Source: DASQPR01 sp963797605
GTDB lineage: Bacteria; Actinomycetota; Actinomycetes; Mycobacteriales; Micromonosporaceae
DNA: 64,000 nucleotides
Assembly: GCA_963797605.1 (NCBI GenBank)
Contig: CAWCPX010000001.1
Location: 62,001-126,000 of the forward strand
Direction of reading: 5' to 3'
The first letter of the stretch is position 1. Each line of letters opens with the position of its first letter. Shown one piece after another: positions 47,367 through 55,979 of this stretch. Both the position numbers and the translations under genes were made by a program. Below the pieces are notes generated by a model that saw only the letters and a program-made list of their open reading frames with translations, did no database searches and had not been told where the DNA came from.

Positions 47367-48220
47367 GCGTCGAGCTGGGAAAACTGACCGCCACGGTCAC
47401 CGAGAGTTTCGAGGGCGCGTCCTCGGAGCGCTACCGCACCGTGATGACGAGCCTGGTCCGGCATCTGCACGCGTTCATCGACGATGTCACGCTGACCGAG
47501 GCCGAATGGGGCGTGGCGATCGATTTCCTGACCCGCACCGGCCAGTTGTGCGACGCGCAGCGGCAGGAGTTCGTGCTGCTCTCCGACGTGCTGGGCGCGT
47601 CGATGGCGGTCGTGTCGGTGAGCGAGCCGGCGGCTGCCGACGTGACCGAGTCGACCGTGCTCGGGCCGTTCTTCGTCGAGGGGGCGCCGCTGGTCCCGCT
47701 CGGCGACGATCTGTCGGGTGGCGCGGCGGGCGTGCCGTGTTACGTGTCCGGGCGCGTACGCGACACCGATGGTCAGTCCGTCGCCGGAGCCCGGATCGAG
47801 ATCTGGGAGTCCGATGAGGACGGTTTCTACGACGTGCAGTACGACGGTGGGAGGGTGGCCAATCGGGGTCACCTGTTTACCGATGCCGAGGGCGGTTACC
47901 GGTTCTGGTCGGTGAAGCCGGCGCCCTATCCGATCCCGCACGACGGGCCGGTGGGGGAGTTGCTGACGGCGGCGGGGCGCGGGCCGATGCGGCCGGCGCA
48001 CATCCACTTCATGGTGAGCGCGCCCGGCATGCGTACGTTGACGACGCACATCTTCGTCGACGGTGGCGACTACCTGCACAACGACGCGGTGTTCGGCGTC
48101 AAGGATTCCCTGATCAAGGCATTCGTCGACGAGCCCGCCGGTTCGGCGCCGGAAGGCCGCGAGATCGACGGGCCGTGGTCGCGCGTGGAGTTCGACATCG
48201 TGCTCGTCCCGGTGTCGTAG
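47363..48220 (+). CDS. Hydroxyquinol 1,2-dioxygenase (intradiol)
   Basis: 285 residues. N-terminal dimerisation helices (YRTVMTSLVRHLHAFIDDV) and a catalytic beta domain with STVLGPFFVEGAP, RIEIWESDEDGFYDVQY (Fe Tyr), GYRFWSVKPAPYPIPHDGPVG (Fe Tyr) and RPAHIHFMVSAPG (two Fe His). Coupled to maleylacetate reductase, so hydroxyquinol rather than catechol is the probable substrate. The flavin monooxygenase of the pathway is not in the window. Confidence 0.88.
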   Translation: MSVELGKLTATVTESFEGASSERYRTVMTSLVRHLHAFIDDVTLTEAEWGVAIDFLTRTGQLCDAQRQEFVLLSDVLGASMAVVSVSEPAAADVTESTVLGPFFVEGAPLVPLGDDLSGGAAGVPCYVSGRVRDTDGQSVAGARIEIWESDEDGFYDVQYDGGRVANRGHLFTDAEGGYRFWSVKPAPYPIPHDGPVGELLTAAGRGPMRPAHIHFMVSAPGMRTLTTHIFVDGGDYLHNDAVFGVKDSLIKAFVDEPAGSAPEGREIDGPWSRVEFDIVLVPVS

Positions 48221-48427
48221 GCCGGGTTCGTCACGGTGCTGGCCTTGCTCATTACCTAGCCTCCTAGGACGCCTTAGGCGATGTGACCCGGGCCGTTGGG
48301 CTGTCCCGCGCGCGGGACTAGTGCCAAAGTCGAGCCCTGACGGGCACTGCACCGACTACTGAAAGCGACGCCAGCCTTCACTACCTTGCGTGATCGAAGC
48401 CTCGGGATGGCTGACGGTGTCCTGGAC

Positions 48428-48552
48428 GCTTTGCTCTGCTCACCTGACGGCTACATCGCGTTGAACAGCGATTATCGCAGACGGGGCCGGCGTCGTCCGC
48501 GTGTCGGGCCGCACTGACAGTCACCGTGGCCTCGGGGTGAGCAGAGCAAAGC
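48428..48552. repeat. 17-bp inverted repeat enclosing 91 bp
   Basis: GCTTTGCTCTGCTCACC (48428-48444) and GGTGAGCAGAGCAAAGC (48536-48552) are perfect inverted copies; they extend outward with one mismatch (GAC versus GAT side). The enclosed 91 bp have no ORF or clear RNA fold. No target-site duplication was seen. It could be a small non-autonomous mobile element or a paired binding site. Confidence 0.55.
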
Positions 48553-48697
48553 ATCGCGCACCCCATGTCACCGGTCGCGCCGAATATTACGGTCAGTCAT
48601 CAGGTCGCGAGCCGATCCGCGCGCCACGCGAGCGCGACGGACCCCGCCGGAGCATCGCCCCGACCTGACCTGGGGGAACTTCGACATGCCAGGAACC

Positions 48698-48736
48698 TTG
48701 ACTTAGTGAGGGAACTTCATTTAGTTTCTGCACTAA
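48698..48736 (+). promoter_or_regulatory. Candidate promoter with ROK-type operator
   Basis: TTGACT (48698-48703), a 17-bp spacer and TTAGTT (48721-48726) fit a sigma-70-like promoter. The -10 overlaps TTAGT-TTCTGC-ACTAA (48721-48736), an inverted repeat like XylR/ROK operators. It lies about 240 bp upstream of the ROK gene, so autoregulation of the whole locus is plausible; the leader would be long. Confidence 0.5.
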
Positions 48737-48973
48737 CTACAGAGGTGATCCACTCCAACGGCCCCCGGAAGCTCTGCGCGAGCGGCTCACCTCGGCAAAC
48801 GGCACCGATCCCGACCCACGCCCGGTCTACATGCGAGGGTCGACGATCGGGGCGCCGGCCGGCAAGCGTCACCACCCCTGATGCGACGCCGAGCCCGGCT
48901 CACACGATCCTGAGGTCACCCGTCCGGTTCCCGCGACGGTGCCGGCATTCGCACGACCGCACGGGAGACCGAG

Positions 48974-50164
48974 ATGGACACGAAACTTTCCAACGGACGA
49001 GACCTCACCCGGATCGCGGTGCTCAGCGTGCTGGGCCGCGGAGGTCCGATGTCCCGCGCCGACGTCGCGCGGGAACTCGATGTCAGCCCGACCACCGTGA
49101 CGCAGGTGGTCAAGCGGCTGATCGACCAGGGGATGGTCTCCGAGCTCGACCAGGCGCCGTCGACCGGCGGTCGCCCGGGCAAGCTCGTCGGCATCGTGGG
49201 CACGGCCGGTCGCGCGCTCGGTGTCAAGGTCGCGGCCGACCACGTCGCGATCGTCAACGTACGGCTCGATGGCACGGTTCTGGAATCCTTCACGGCACCG
49301 TTCGACGCCCGGGGCGGTGACGCGCCGGATCGGTTGACGACGCTGCTCCGCCCTTATGTGGAGACGGCGTCGGACGTGCCGCTGCTCGGGCTCGGTGTCG
49401 GTGTGCCCGGCGTCGTCGACAGCCCGGACCTGGGCAACATCGTGGCGCAGGTGCTCGGCTGGGACGGGGTCCCGCTCGGTCGGCATCTGCGCGGCGTCTT
49501 CGGCATCCCGGTGCTCGTGGAAAACGACGTGAAGGCGGTCGCCGTCGCGGAGCAACTCTACGGGCGCGGCCGGCACCTGCAGGACTTCCTGGTCGTCACG
49601 ATCGGGCGCGGCGTCGGTCTGGCCGTCGTCGCGGGCGGATCGGTCTACCGGGGGTCCCGTGGCGGCGCCGGCGAGTTCGGGCACTTCCCGATCGACGCCG
49701 ACGGTCCGACCTGCGCGTGCGGCAACCGGGGCTGCCTCGAGGCCATCATCGGCGAGGCCGGTCTACTGAGGGCCGCGAGTGGGCTCGGCGTCGAAACCGT
49801 CGCCCAACTCGCGGCACGAGCGGACGCCGGCGATGCCACGGCCCGATCGGTCTACGCGAGCGCCGGTGCGACGCTCGCGCGCGGTGTCGCGGCGATCGTG
49901 ACGGTGCTCGACCCCGAGAAGGTGATCATCCTCGGTGAGGGCACGTCGGCGTGGTCGCACTGGGACGACGCGTTCCGGGCCGGTCTGGTCGGGCACATCG
50001 CCGGGCCGATGCGGGACACGCCGATCGAGGTCGAGCCGTGGGACGACAGCAGTTGGGCACAGGGCGCCGCCGCGCTCGTGCTCGCGACGCCGTTCGATAT
50101 GGACGGCATGGCCGGTCACCAGACGGAACACGTGCTGGCGAGGCTGGCCGGCGTTGGCCCCTGA
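48974..50164 (+). CDS. ROK-family transcriptional repressor
   Basis: 396 residues. Winged helix at 10-65 (LSVLGRGGPMSRADVARELDVSPTTVTQVVKRLIDQGMV), then an ASKHA sugar-kinase-like domain: GVKVAADHVAIVNVRLDG, LGVGVPGVVDSP, PVLVENDVKAVAVAEQLYG, GGAGEFGHFPI and the zinc motif CACGNRGCLE. Probably senses an imported glucosaccharide and controls the downstream transporter and hydrolases, which begin 54 bp after its stop. Confidence 0.9.
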   Translation: MDTKLSNGRDLTRIAVLSVLGRGGPMSRADVARELDVSPTTVTQVVKRLIDQGMVSELDQAPSTGGRPGKLVGIVGTAGRALGVKVAADHVAIVNVRLDGTVLESFTAPFDARGGDAPDRLTTLLRPYVETASDVPLLGLGVGVPGVVDSPDLGNIVAQVLGWDGVPLGRHLRGVFGIPVLVENDVKAVAVAEQLYGRGRHLQDFLVVTIGRGVGLAVVAGGSVYRGSRGGAGEFGHFPIDADGPTCACGNRGCLEAIIGEAGLLRAASGLGVETVAQLAARADAGDATARSVYASAGATLARGVAAIVTVLDPEKVIILGEGTSAWSHWDDAFRAGLVGHIAGPMRDTPIEVEPWDDSSWAQGAAALVLATPFDMDGMAGHQTEHVLARLAGVGP

Positions 50165-50218
50165 GGGTCACGCCCCACTCAGATATCACTCGCGAATTTA
50201 CATATAAAAGGACGCATC

Positions 50219-51478
50219 ATGAGATCTCGCAGGCTTGGGAGTGCGGCTGGCGCCGTGCTGCTGGCGCTCGCGTTCGCGGCGGGCTGTTCCTCGTCGAAGT
50301 CCACGCAATCGGCGGCTGACGCCAAGGTCACGATCACGTTCTGGCACGCGTACTCGGCCGATTCCGAGGTGCCGACGCTCGACAAGGTCGTCATCCCGGC
50401 GTTCGAGAAGGCGCACCCGAACATCACCGTCAAAGAGGTCGACTTCAGCCACGACGATCTCTACCAGAAGCTGCTGACCGGTGCCGCCGCCGGCGAGCTG
50501 CCCGACGTCGTGCGCTCCGACATCGCCTGGACGCCGACCTTCGCCGCGTCCGGGGTGTTCGGGCAGCTCGACAGCATGCCGGACTTCAAGACGCTGTCGG
50601 CGGCGACCTTCCCTGGCAACCTCTCGACGAACCTCTACAAGGGTCACTACTACGGCCTGCCGCTGGACACGAACACCCGGATCATGTTCGCCAACCAGGC
50701 CGCGTTCACGGCGGCGGGGATCGCGTCTGCGCCGAAGACGTTCGCCGACATGCTCGCCGACGCCCCGCTGCTCAAGGCGAAAGGCATTTACCTCTACGGC
50801 GACGGTGGTACGGGTGGGTGGAACATCCTCCCGTGGATCTGGTCGAACGGCGGCGCGCTGACCAACGACGACTACACGAAGGCGACCGGCTACATCAACG
50901 GCGCCGCGAGTGTGGCGGCGGTGCAGATGCTGGCCGATCTCTACAAGGCCGGCGCGATCCCGAACATCATCCTCGGGGCGCAGGGCGGCCTCGGCACGTC
51001 CGACGGGGTGCCGAAGGGGAAGTACGCGATGACGCTCGACGGCCCCTGGATGAACCCGATCTGGGCCGGCAGCTACCCGACCTTCAAGCCGGTGCAGGCC
51101 GCGGTGCCGGCCGGTCCCGGTGGCAGCATCAGCGTCGTCGGCGGCGAGGACATCAACATGATCTCGACGACGAAGAACAAGGCGGCGGTGGAGCAGTTCA
51201 TCGCGTTCATGCTCTCGCCCGAGGCACAGCTCGACATGACGAAGATCGGGCAGCTGTCCGTCCGGCAGGATCTGCGGGACCAGGTGACGTCGATCCAGCC
51301 GTACTACGGCACCTTCCTGGCGCAGCTCGCGACGGCGAAGGCGCGTACGCCGGTGCCGAACTACCCGAAGATCGACTCGATCCTGACGACCCAGATCGGC
51401 AACGCGATCTCCGGCAAGGAACCTGTACAGAAGGCGATGGACGAGGCGGCGGCTCAGATTGACCCTCTCCTCCAGTAG
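50219..51478 (+). CDS. CUT1-family ABC transporter sugar-binding lipoprotein
   Basis: 419 residues. Lipobox ALAFAAGC (Cys at about 22). MalE/SBP_bac_1 features: KVTITFWHAYSADSEVPTLDKVVIPAFEKAHP, DLYQKLLTGAAAGELPDVVRSDIAW, YYGLPLDTNTRIMFANQ, YAMTLDGPWMNPIW and AVEQFIAFMLSPEAQLDM. ATG 50219 follows AAAAGGA. Context suggests isomalto- or cyclic isomaltooligosaccharides as ligand. Confidence 0.92.
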   Translation: MRSRRLGSAAGAVLLALAFAAGCSSSKSTQSAADAKVTITFWHAYSADSEVPTLDKVVIPAFEKAHPNITVKEVDFSHDDLYQKLLTGAAAGELPDVVRSDIAWTPTFAASGVFGQLDSMPDFKTLSAATFPGNLSTNLYKGHYYGLPLDTNTRIMFANQAAFTAAGIASAPKTFADMLADAPLLKAKGIYLYGDGGTGGWNILPWIWSNGGALTNDDYTKATGYINGAASVAAVQMLADLYKAGAIPNIILGAQGGLGTSDGVPKGKYAMTLDGPWMNPIWAGSYPTFKPVQAAVPAGPGGSISVVGGEDINMISTTKNKAAVEQFIAFMLSPEAQLDMTKIGQLSVRQDLRDQVTSIQPYYGTFLAQLATAKARTPVPNYPKIDSILTTQIGNAISGKEPVQKAMDEAAAQIDPLLQ

Positions 51479-52457
51479 TACACGCATTCCCGGGCGGCGC
51501 GTGGTCGTGAGGCCACGCGTTCGCCCGGGCGGCGGCAGCGGTGCCACGGGCCGGCCGCGTCGCCGGGGCGTGACGAAGGGCTCGAGGATCGCTCCCTACC
51601 TGTTCCTGGCACCCGGGTTCGTGCTGTTCGCGGTCACGATCCTGTACCCGATCGGGCGCGCGCTGCAGATCAGCTTCTACGACTGGAAGCTGCTGCCGGG
51701 GGTGCCGAGCGAGTTCGTCGGGCTGCAGCAGTACGTCCGGGAATTCCACGATCCGGTGTTCTGGCGGTCGCTCGTCAACGCCGCGTTTTACATGGCGGTA
51801 TCCGTACCGCTGCAAATCGTCTTCGGTCTGCTCGTGGCTCTTCTCCTGGACGCCAAGATCCCGGGCCGCGGCTTGTTCCGCGCGCTGTTCTACCTGCCGG
51901 TGCTGACGAGTTGGGTGGTGGTCTCGTTGCTGTTCAAGTTCCTCTTCAGCACCGACTCCGGCTTCGTCAACTGGGTGCTGCACGACGCGACCGGCCTCAC
52001 CGGGCACGACATCGGGTGGCTCGACAGCCGGTGGCCGGCGCTGCTCACGATCAGCCTGCTCGGGGTCTGGAAAGGCATCGGCTGGTCGATGCTGGTGTTC
52101 CTGGCGGCGCTGCAAGGGGTGCCGCCCGAGTTGAAGGAGGCCGCGGCCGTGGACGGAGCCGGCGCATGGCGGTCGTTCCGCGCGGTGACGCTGCCCGCGA
52201 TCCGGCTCGCCGTCGGGTTCGTCAGCATCATGCTCGTCATCGGCGGCTTCAACGTGTTCACGTCGGCCTACGTGATGACCGGCGGCGGCCCGCAGCAGGA
52301 GACCGAGGTGCCGCTCAGTTACATGTACCACCAGGCGTTCGGGTTCATCGACTTCGGCTACGGATCCGCGCTCGCGTTCACCCTGACGCTCATCGTGTTC
52401 GCGTTCTCGCTCGTGCAGTTGCGGGTTTTCCGCGGCACCGGACAGGGGCCGAGATGA
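51459..52457 (+). CDS. CUT1 ABC transporter permease (MalF-type)
   Basis: Up to 332 residues with six membrane spans (APYLFLAPGFVLFAVTILYPIG first) and the EAA loop LKEAAAVDGAGAWRSFRAVTLPAI. The TTG at 51459 overlaps the lipoprotein gene by 20 bp; GTG 51501 or the GTG before TKGSRIAPYL are also possible starts. The stop overlaps the next gene as ATGA. Confidence 0.9.
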   Translation: MTLSSSSTRIPGRRVVVRPRVRPGGGSGATGRPRRRGVTKGSRIAPYLFLAPGFVLFAVTILYPIGRALQISFYDWKLLPGVPSEFVGLQQYVREFHDPVFWRSLVNAAFYMAVSVPLQIVFGLLVALLLDAKIPGRGLFRALFYLPVLTSWVVVSLLFKFLFSTDSGFVNWVLHDATGLTGHDIGWLDSRWPALLTISLLGVWKGIGWSMLVFLAALQGVPPELKEAAAVDGAGAWRSFRAVTLPAIRLAVGFVSIMLVIGGFNVFTSAYVMTGGGPQQETEVPLSYMYHQAFGFIDFGYGSALAFTLTLIVFAFSLVQLRVFRGTGQGPR

Positions 52458-53287
52458 TGCGGCGCCTGAAGACCGGCCTGATCCTCCGGTACACGCTCCT
52501 GATCATCGGCGCGCTCATCATGATCGTGCCGTTCGCCTACCTGCTGTCGACGTCGTTCAAGCCGCACGTGCTGCTCTTCGAGCTGCCACCGCAGTTCATC
52601 CCGCACCACGCCACGACCGCGAACTACGTCGGCGCCTGGAACTCCAACAGCTTCGGGCACTACTTCCTGAACTCGGTGTTCGTCTCCGTGGTGTCGACGG
52701 TGATCAGCGTGCTGCTGTCATCGATGATGGCGTACGCGTTCGCTCGGTACTCGTTCGTCGGCCAGCGCCTGATGTTCTGGTTGCTGCTGATCGGGCTCAT
52801 GGTGCCCGGCATGATGCTGCTGATCCCGCAGTTTTTGCTGGCCAAGCAGTTGCACCTGATCGACTCGTTCAGCGGCCTGATCGTCTTCTACGTGGCCACG
52901 ACGCTGGCGCTGAACACGTTCCTGCTGCGCGGGTTTTTCGAGGAGATCCCGTGGGCATTGGAAGAGGCGATGATCATTGATGGTGCGAGCCCGTGGCGGC
53001 GTTACTGGCAGCTCGTCATGCCACTGTCCCGGCCGGCGCTCGCGACCGTCACCATCTTCTCGTTCCTGGCGAGCTGGGATGAGTACGTCTGGGCGCTGAC
53101 GATCATCAACGATCCCGAGAAGCGGACGCTACCGATAGCGATCTCGCTGTTCCAGGGCCAGCACCTGACCGACTGGGGTCTCGTCTTCGCGGCTTCGGCC
53201 ATCGCGGTCGGCCCGGTCGTGCTCGTGTTCGCCATCTTCCAACGACAACTCATCAGTGGCCTGGCCAGTGGAGCTCTGAAAGCGTAA
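52454..53287 (+). CDS. CUT1 ABC transporter permease (MalG-type)
   Basis: 277 residues, six spans (LRYTLLIIGALIMIVPFAYLLSTSFK first). EAA loop LEEAMIIDGASPWRRYWQLVMPLSRPALATV. Ends QRQLISGLASGALKA, typical of MalG partners. No ATPase gene is in the cluster, so a shared MsiK-type ATPase elsewhere probably powers it. Confidence 0.92.
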   Translation: MMRRLKTGLILRYTLLIIGALIMIVPFAYLLSTSFKPHVLLFELPPQFIPHHATTANYVGAWNSNSFGHYFLNSVFVSVVSTVISVLLSSMMAYAFARYSFVGQRLMFWLLLIGLMVPGMMLLIPQFLLAKQLHLIDSFSGLIVFYVATTLALNTFLLRGFFEEIPWALEEAMIIDGASPWRRYWQLVMPLSRPALATVTIFSFLASWDEYVWALTIINDPEKRTLPIAISLFQGQHLTDWGLVFAASAIAVGPVVLVFAIFQRQLISGLASGALKA

Positions 53288-53289
53288 GC

Positions 53290-54399
53290 ATGCTGGACAT
53301 CTCGCAAGTCCCCGACGGCGGCCTCGCCGCCCACAGCGTCGACGTGTTACTCGCCGGCCAAGCCGAATCCGGCGCGTTCATCGCGTCACCGCACTATCCC
53401 ATCTACGAGTTCGCGTGGCTGCGCGACGGCGCGTTCTGCGCCCGGGCGCTCGACGCGGTCGGGCATCGGGCCGCGGCCGAACGCTTCCACCAGTGGGTCG
53501 CGCGGGCGATCCTGGCGCACCGCGACCAGGCCGAAACCGTGATCGCGACGCTGACGGCCGGCCGGCTTCCGGCGAACGCCGACATGCTCCCGGCTCGCTA
53601 CGTGCTCGACGGCCACCGCGAGACCCCCGGCGCCGTGCTCGGCGAGGTGTGGCCGAACTACCAGCTCGACGGCTACGGCACGTGGCTGTTCGAGCTCGCC
53701 GCTCACAAGCGGCTGACCGGCTCCACGACCGTCGGCCGGGAGGCCATCGACATCGCGGCCCGCTACGTCGCCGCCGCGTGGCGTACTGACTGCTACGACT
53801 GCTGGGAGGAGTTCGGTGACGGGCAGCACGCCTCCACCGTCGCCGGCGTGGCCGCGGGCCTGGCCGGTGCCGCGGAACTGCTCGACGATCCGTCCTACAT
53901 GGACAAGGCGGCCGAGGTCCGCGCCTCGTTGCTCGGCCGGTTCGCGCGCGACGGCCTGCTGCGCAAGGGCGCGACCGATGACCGGGTCGACGCGAGCCTG
54001 CTCTGGCTGACCCTGCCGTTCGGCATTCTCGACCCGGCGGACCCGATCATGAAAGCCACCGTCGAGGCCATCCGCAAGCAGTTGCGCGGCGGCACCGGCG
54101 GCATCTACCGCTATCCGGGGGACACCTATTACGGCGGCGGCGAGTGGATCCTGCTGACGTCGTGGCTCGGCTGGTACGACGCCGTCACCGGCAACGCCGC
54201 CGAGTACGCCGCCACCCGGGACTGGGTCGTGCGGCAGGCGACCGTGACACGTGACCTGCCCGAACAGGTGACCGGCGGGGCGCAGGACCCGCAGATGATC
54301 GAGCCCTGGGTGCGCCGCTGGGGCCCGGTCGCGACGCCGCTGCTCTGGTCGCACGCCATGTATCTCTTGATGTTGGAGGCCGCACCACCATGGAACTAA
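53290..54399 (+). CDS. GH15 glucoamylase-like glucohydrolase, cytoplasmic
   Basis: 369 residues, (alpha/alpha)6 barrel of the GH15/PF00723 type without the N-terminal beta domain. Segments: YEFAWLRDGAFCARALDAVG, GEVWPNYQLDGYGTWLFEL, TDCYDCWEEFGDGQHASTVAG (probable acid Glu pair) and YYGGGEWILLTSWLGWYDAVTG (second Glu). No signal peptide. Starts 3 bp after the permease stop. Likely an isomaltose or isomaltotriose glucohydrolase acting on imported sugars. Confidence 0.82.
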   Translation: MLDISQVPDGGLAAHSVDVLLAGQAESGAFIASPHYPIYEFAWLRDGAFCARALDAVGHRAAAERFHQWVARAILAHRDQAETVIATLTAGRLPANADMLPARYVLDGHRETPGAVLGEVWPNYQLDGYGTWLFELAAHKRLTGSTTVGREAIDIAARYVAAAWRTDCYDCWEEFGDGQHASTVAGVAAGLAGAAELLDDPSYMDKAAEVRASLLGRFARDGLLRKGATDDRVDASLLWLTLPFGILDPADPIMKATVEAIRKQLRGGTGGIYRYPGDTYYGGGEWILLTSWLGWYDAVTGNAAEYAATRDWVVRQATVTRDLPEQVTGGAQDPQMIEPWVRRWGPVATPLLWSHAMYLLMLEAAPPWN

Positions 54400-55979
54400 C
54401 CCCCACCAAGGCGACCTTCGCACCGGGCGAACCGATCGAGATCGTTGTCGCCGAGGCGAGTGGCACCGCGACCGCGGAGCTGTGGCACCTCGACCGCGTC
54501 ACCGCGACCAGCAACGGCGACACGATCCGCTTCGATCCGCCCGTCGAGGGCGGCTACGGCGTCGTCGCCACCGACGCGGCCGGGAACCGCGCGACCACCG
54601 CGTTCGACGTGCTCGCCGACCCGTTCACCCGGCCGAGGTACGGTTTCGTCGCCGACTTCCCGGCCGATCGCGACGGCGCCGCGCTCGCCCTGACCGCCCG
54701 CCAGCTGCACCTCAACCTGGTCCAGTTCTACGACTGGGCGCACCGCTACGCGCAGCTCGTGCCCGATACCGAGCGCTACGTCGATCCGCTGGGCCGCGAG
54801 CTGTCGCTCGACACGGTGCGGGCGATGACGGCGTCGTTGCGGGCCGTGGGTTCGCTGGCGATGGGTTACGCGGCCGTGTACGCGGTCGGTGGTGTCGATT
54901 GGGAGGCGTGGGAGCACGCCGGGCTCTTCAAGGCCGACGGCGAGCCGCACCGGTTCACCGACGACCTTCTGCTCGTGATCGATCCGGCGAATCCGTCATG
55001 GATGAAGCATTTCGCCGCGGATCTGCAGCGATCGGTCGACGAGGTCGGGTTCGACGGGTTCCACCTGGACTCCTACGGCTGGCCGAAGCGGGCGTTCCGA
55101 GCCGACGGCACCGTGGCCGATCTCAATGAGGCCTTCGCGACGTTGCTGGAGCATCTGCGCGACGATGTCGTCGGGGCGCGGTTGCTGTTCAACAACGTCA
55201 ACGACTTTCCGACGTGGGCGACGACGCGGACACGGCAGGACGGCACGTACATCGAGGTCTGGGCGCCGCATTCGAATCTCGGGCACCTGGCCGGTCTGGT
55301 GGAGCGGGCGCGGGCGTTCCGGCCGGGCAGCACGCCGATCCTGGCCGCCTACCTGTCCGTCTACGCGGGCGCGGAGGTCGAGCGGGCGGACACGACGGCG
55401 CGGCTGGTGATGGCGACGATCTTCTCGCACGGCGGCACTCACCTGCTCAACGGCGAGGCCGGCACGCTGCTGATCGACCCCTATTACCCGAAGAACCACA
55501 ACACCCACACCACAACCCAAGACCTGATGCGTCACTGGTACGACTTTCTCGTCCGCTACGGCGATCTGCTCCTGGATCCCGAAGCGGTCGACGTGACCCG
55601 GGCCTACACCGGTGGCATCAACGAGGACATCGTCTTCGAGGCCCCGGACGGTGTGCGGGTGAGCACGGATCCGGAGCCGGGCGTCGTCTGGGTTCGGGTG
55701 GTGCGCGGCAGTCGTGGTCTCGTCATGCATCTGATCAACTTGACCGATCAGGTCGAGACGGCGTGGGATGCCCCGAAGACGCCGGTGACTCCAGTCGACG
55801 GGGTGACGATGCGGACGTTGCGTACGTTCGCGATGGGTACGCCGCTCGTGGGCGATCCCGACCGCGATCCGGCGCTGCGGCCGCTTCAGTCCACCGTGGA
55901 TGGTCTGTACGACGCGGTCCCGCTGCCGCCGCTCGGGGCCTGGACGATGGTGGTGCTTCCCGACCCGGAGCGGTGGTGA
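54390..55979 (+). CDS. GH66 dextranase/cycloisomaltooligosaccharide glucanotransferase-like enzyme, no signal peptide
   Basis: 529 residues. N-terminal beta domain (MELTPTKATFAPGEPIEIVV), then a barrel: RPRYGFVADFP, HLNLVQFYDWAHRYAQLVP, YAAVYAVGGVDWEAWE, VGFDGFHLDSYGWPK (nucleophile Asp), GTYIEVWAPHSNLGHL (acid Glu), ARLVMATIFSHGGTHLLNGE, followed by a C-terminal beta domain. It lacks a signal peptide, unlike secreted dextranases and most CITases. It overlaps GH15 by 10 bp and GH31 by 4 bp. Confidence 0.88.
   Translation: MELTPTKATFAPGEPIEIVVAEASGTATAELWHLDRVTATSNGDTIRFDPPVEGGYGVVATDAAGNRATTAFDVLADPFTRPRYGFVADFPADRDGAALALTARQLHLNLVQFYDWAHRYAQLVPDTERYVDPLGRELSLDTVRAMTASLRAVGSLAMGYAAVYAVGGVDWEAWEHAGLFKADGEPHRFTDDLLLVIDPANPSWMKHFAADLQRSVDEVGFDGFHLDSYGWPKRAFRADGTVADLNEAFATLLEHLRDDVVGARLLFNNVNDFPTWATTRTRQDGTYIEVWAPHSNLGHLAGLVERARAFRPGSTPILAAYLSVYAGAEVERADTTARLVMATIFSHGGTHLLNGEAGTLLIDPYYPKNHNTHTTTQDLMRHWYDFLVRYGDLLLDPEAVDVTRAYTGGINEDIVFEAPDGVRVSTDPEPGVVWVRVVRGSRGLVMHLINLTDQVETAWDAPKTPVTPVDGVTMRTLRTFAMGTPLVGDPDRDPALRPLQSTVDGLYDAVPLPPLGAWTMVVLPDPERW

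Larger units (their letters stand above)
48221..48973. other. Long intergenic region upstream of the ROK gene
   Basis: 753 bp without a convincing gene. It contains a 17-bp inverted repeat spanning 48428-48552 and a promoter/operator at 48698-48736, both annotated separately. GGGAACTTC occurs twice (48674-48682 and 48710-48718). No tRNA or transposase remains seen. Confidence 0.6.

Noticed and set aside
48381..48566. 61-codon minus-strand open frame
   Set aside because: It only spans the inverted repeat, with no ribosome site and no protein-like pattern.
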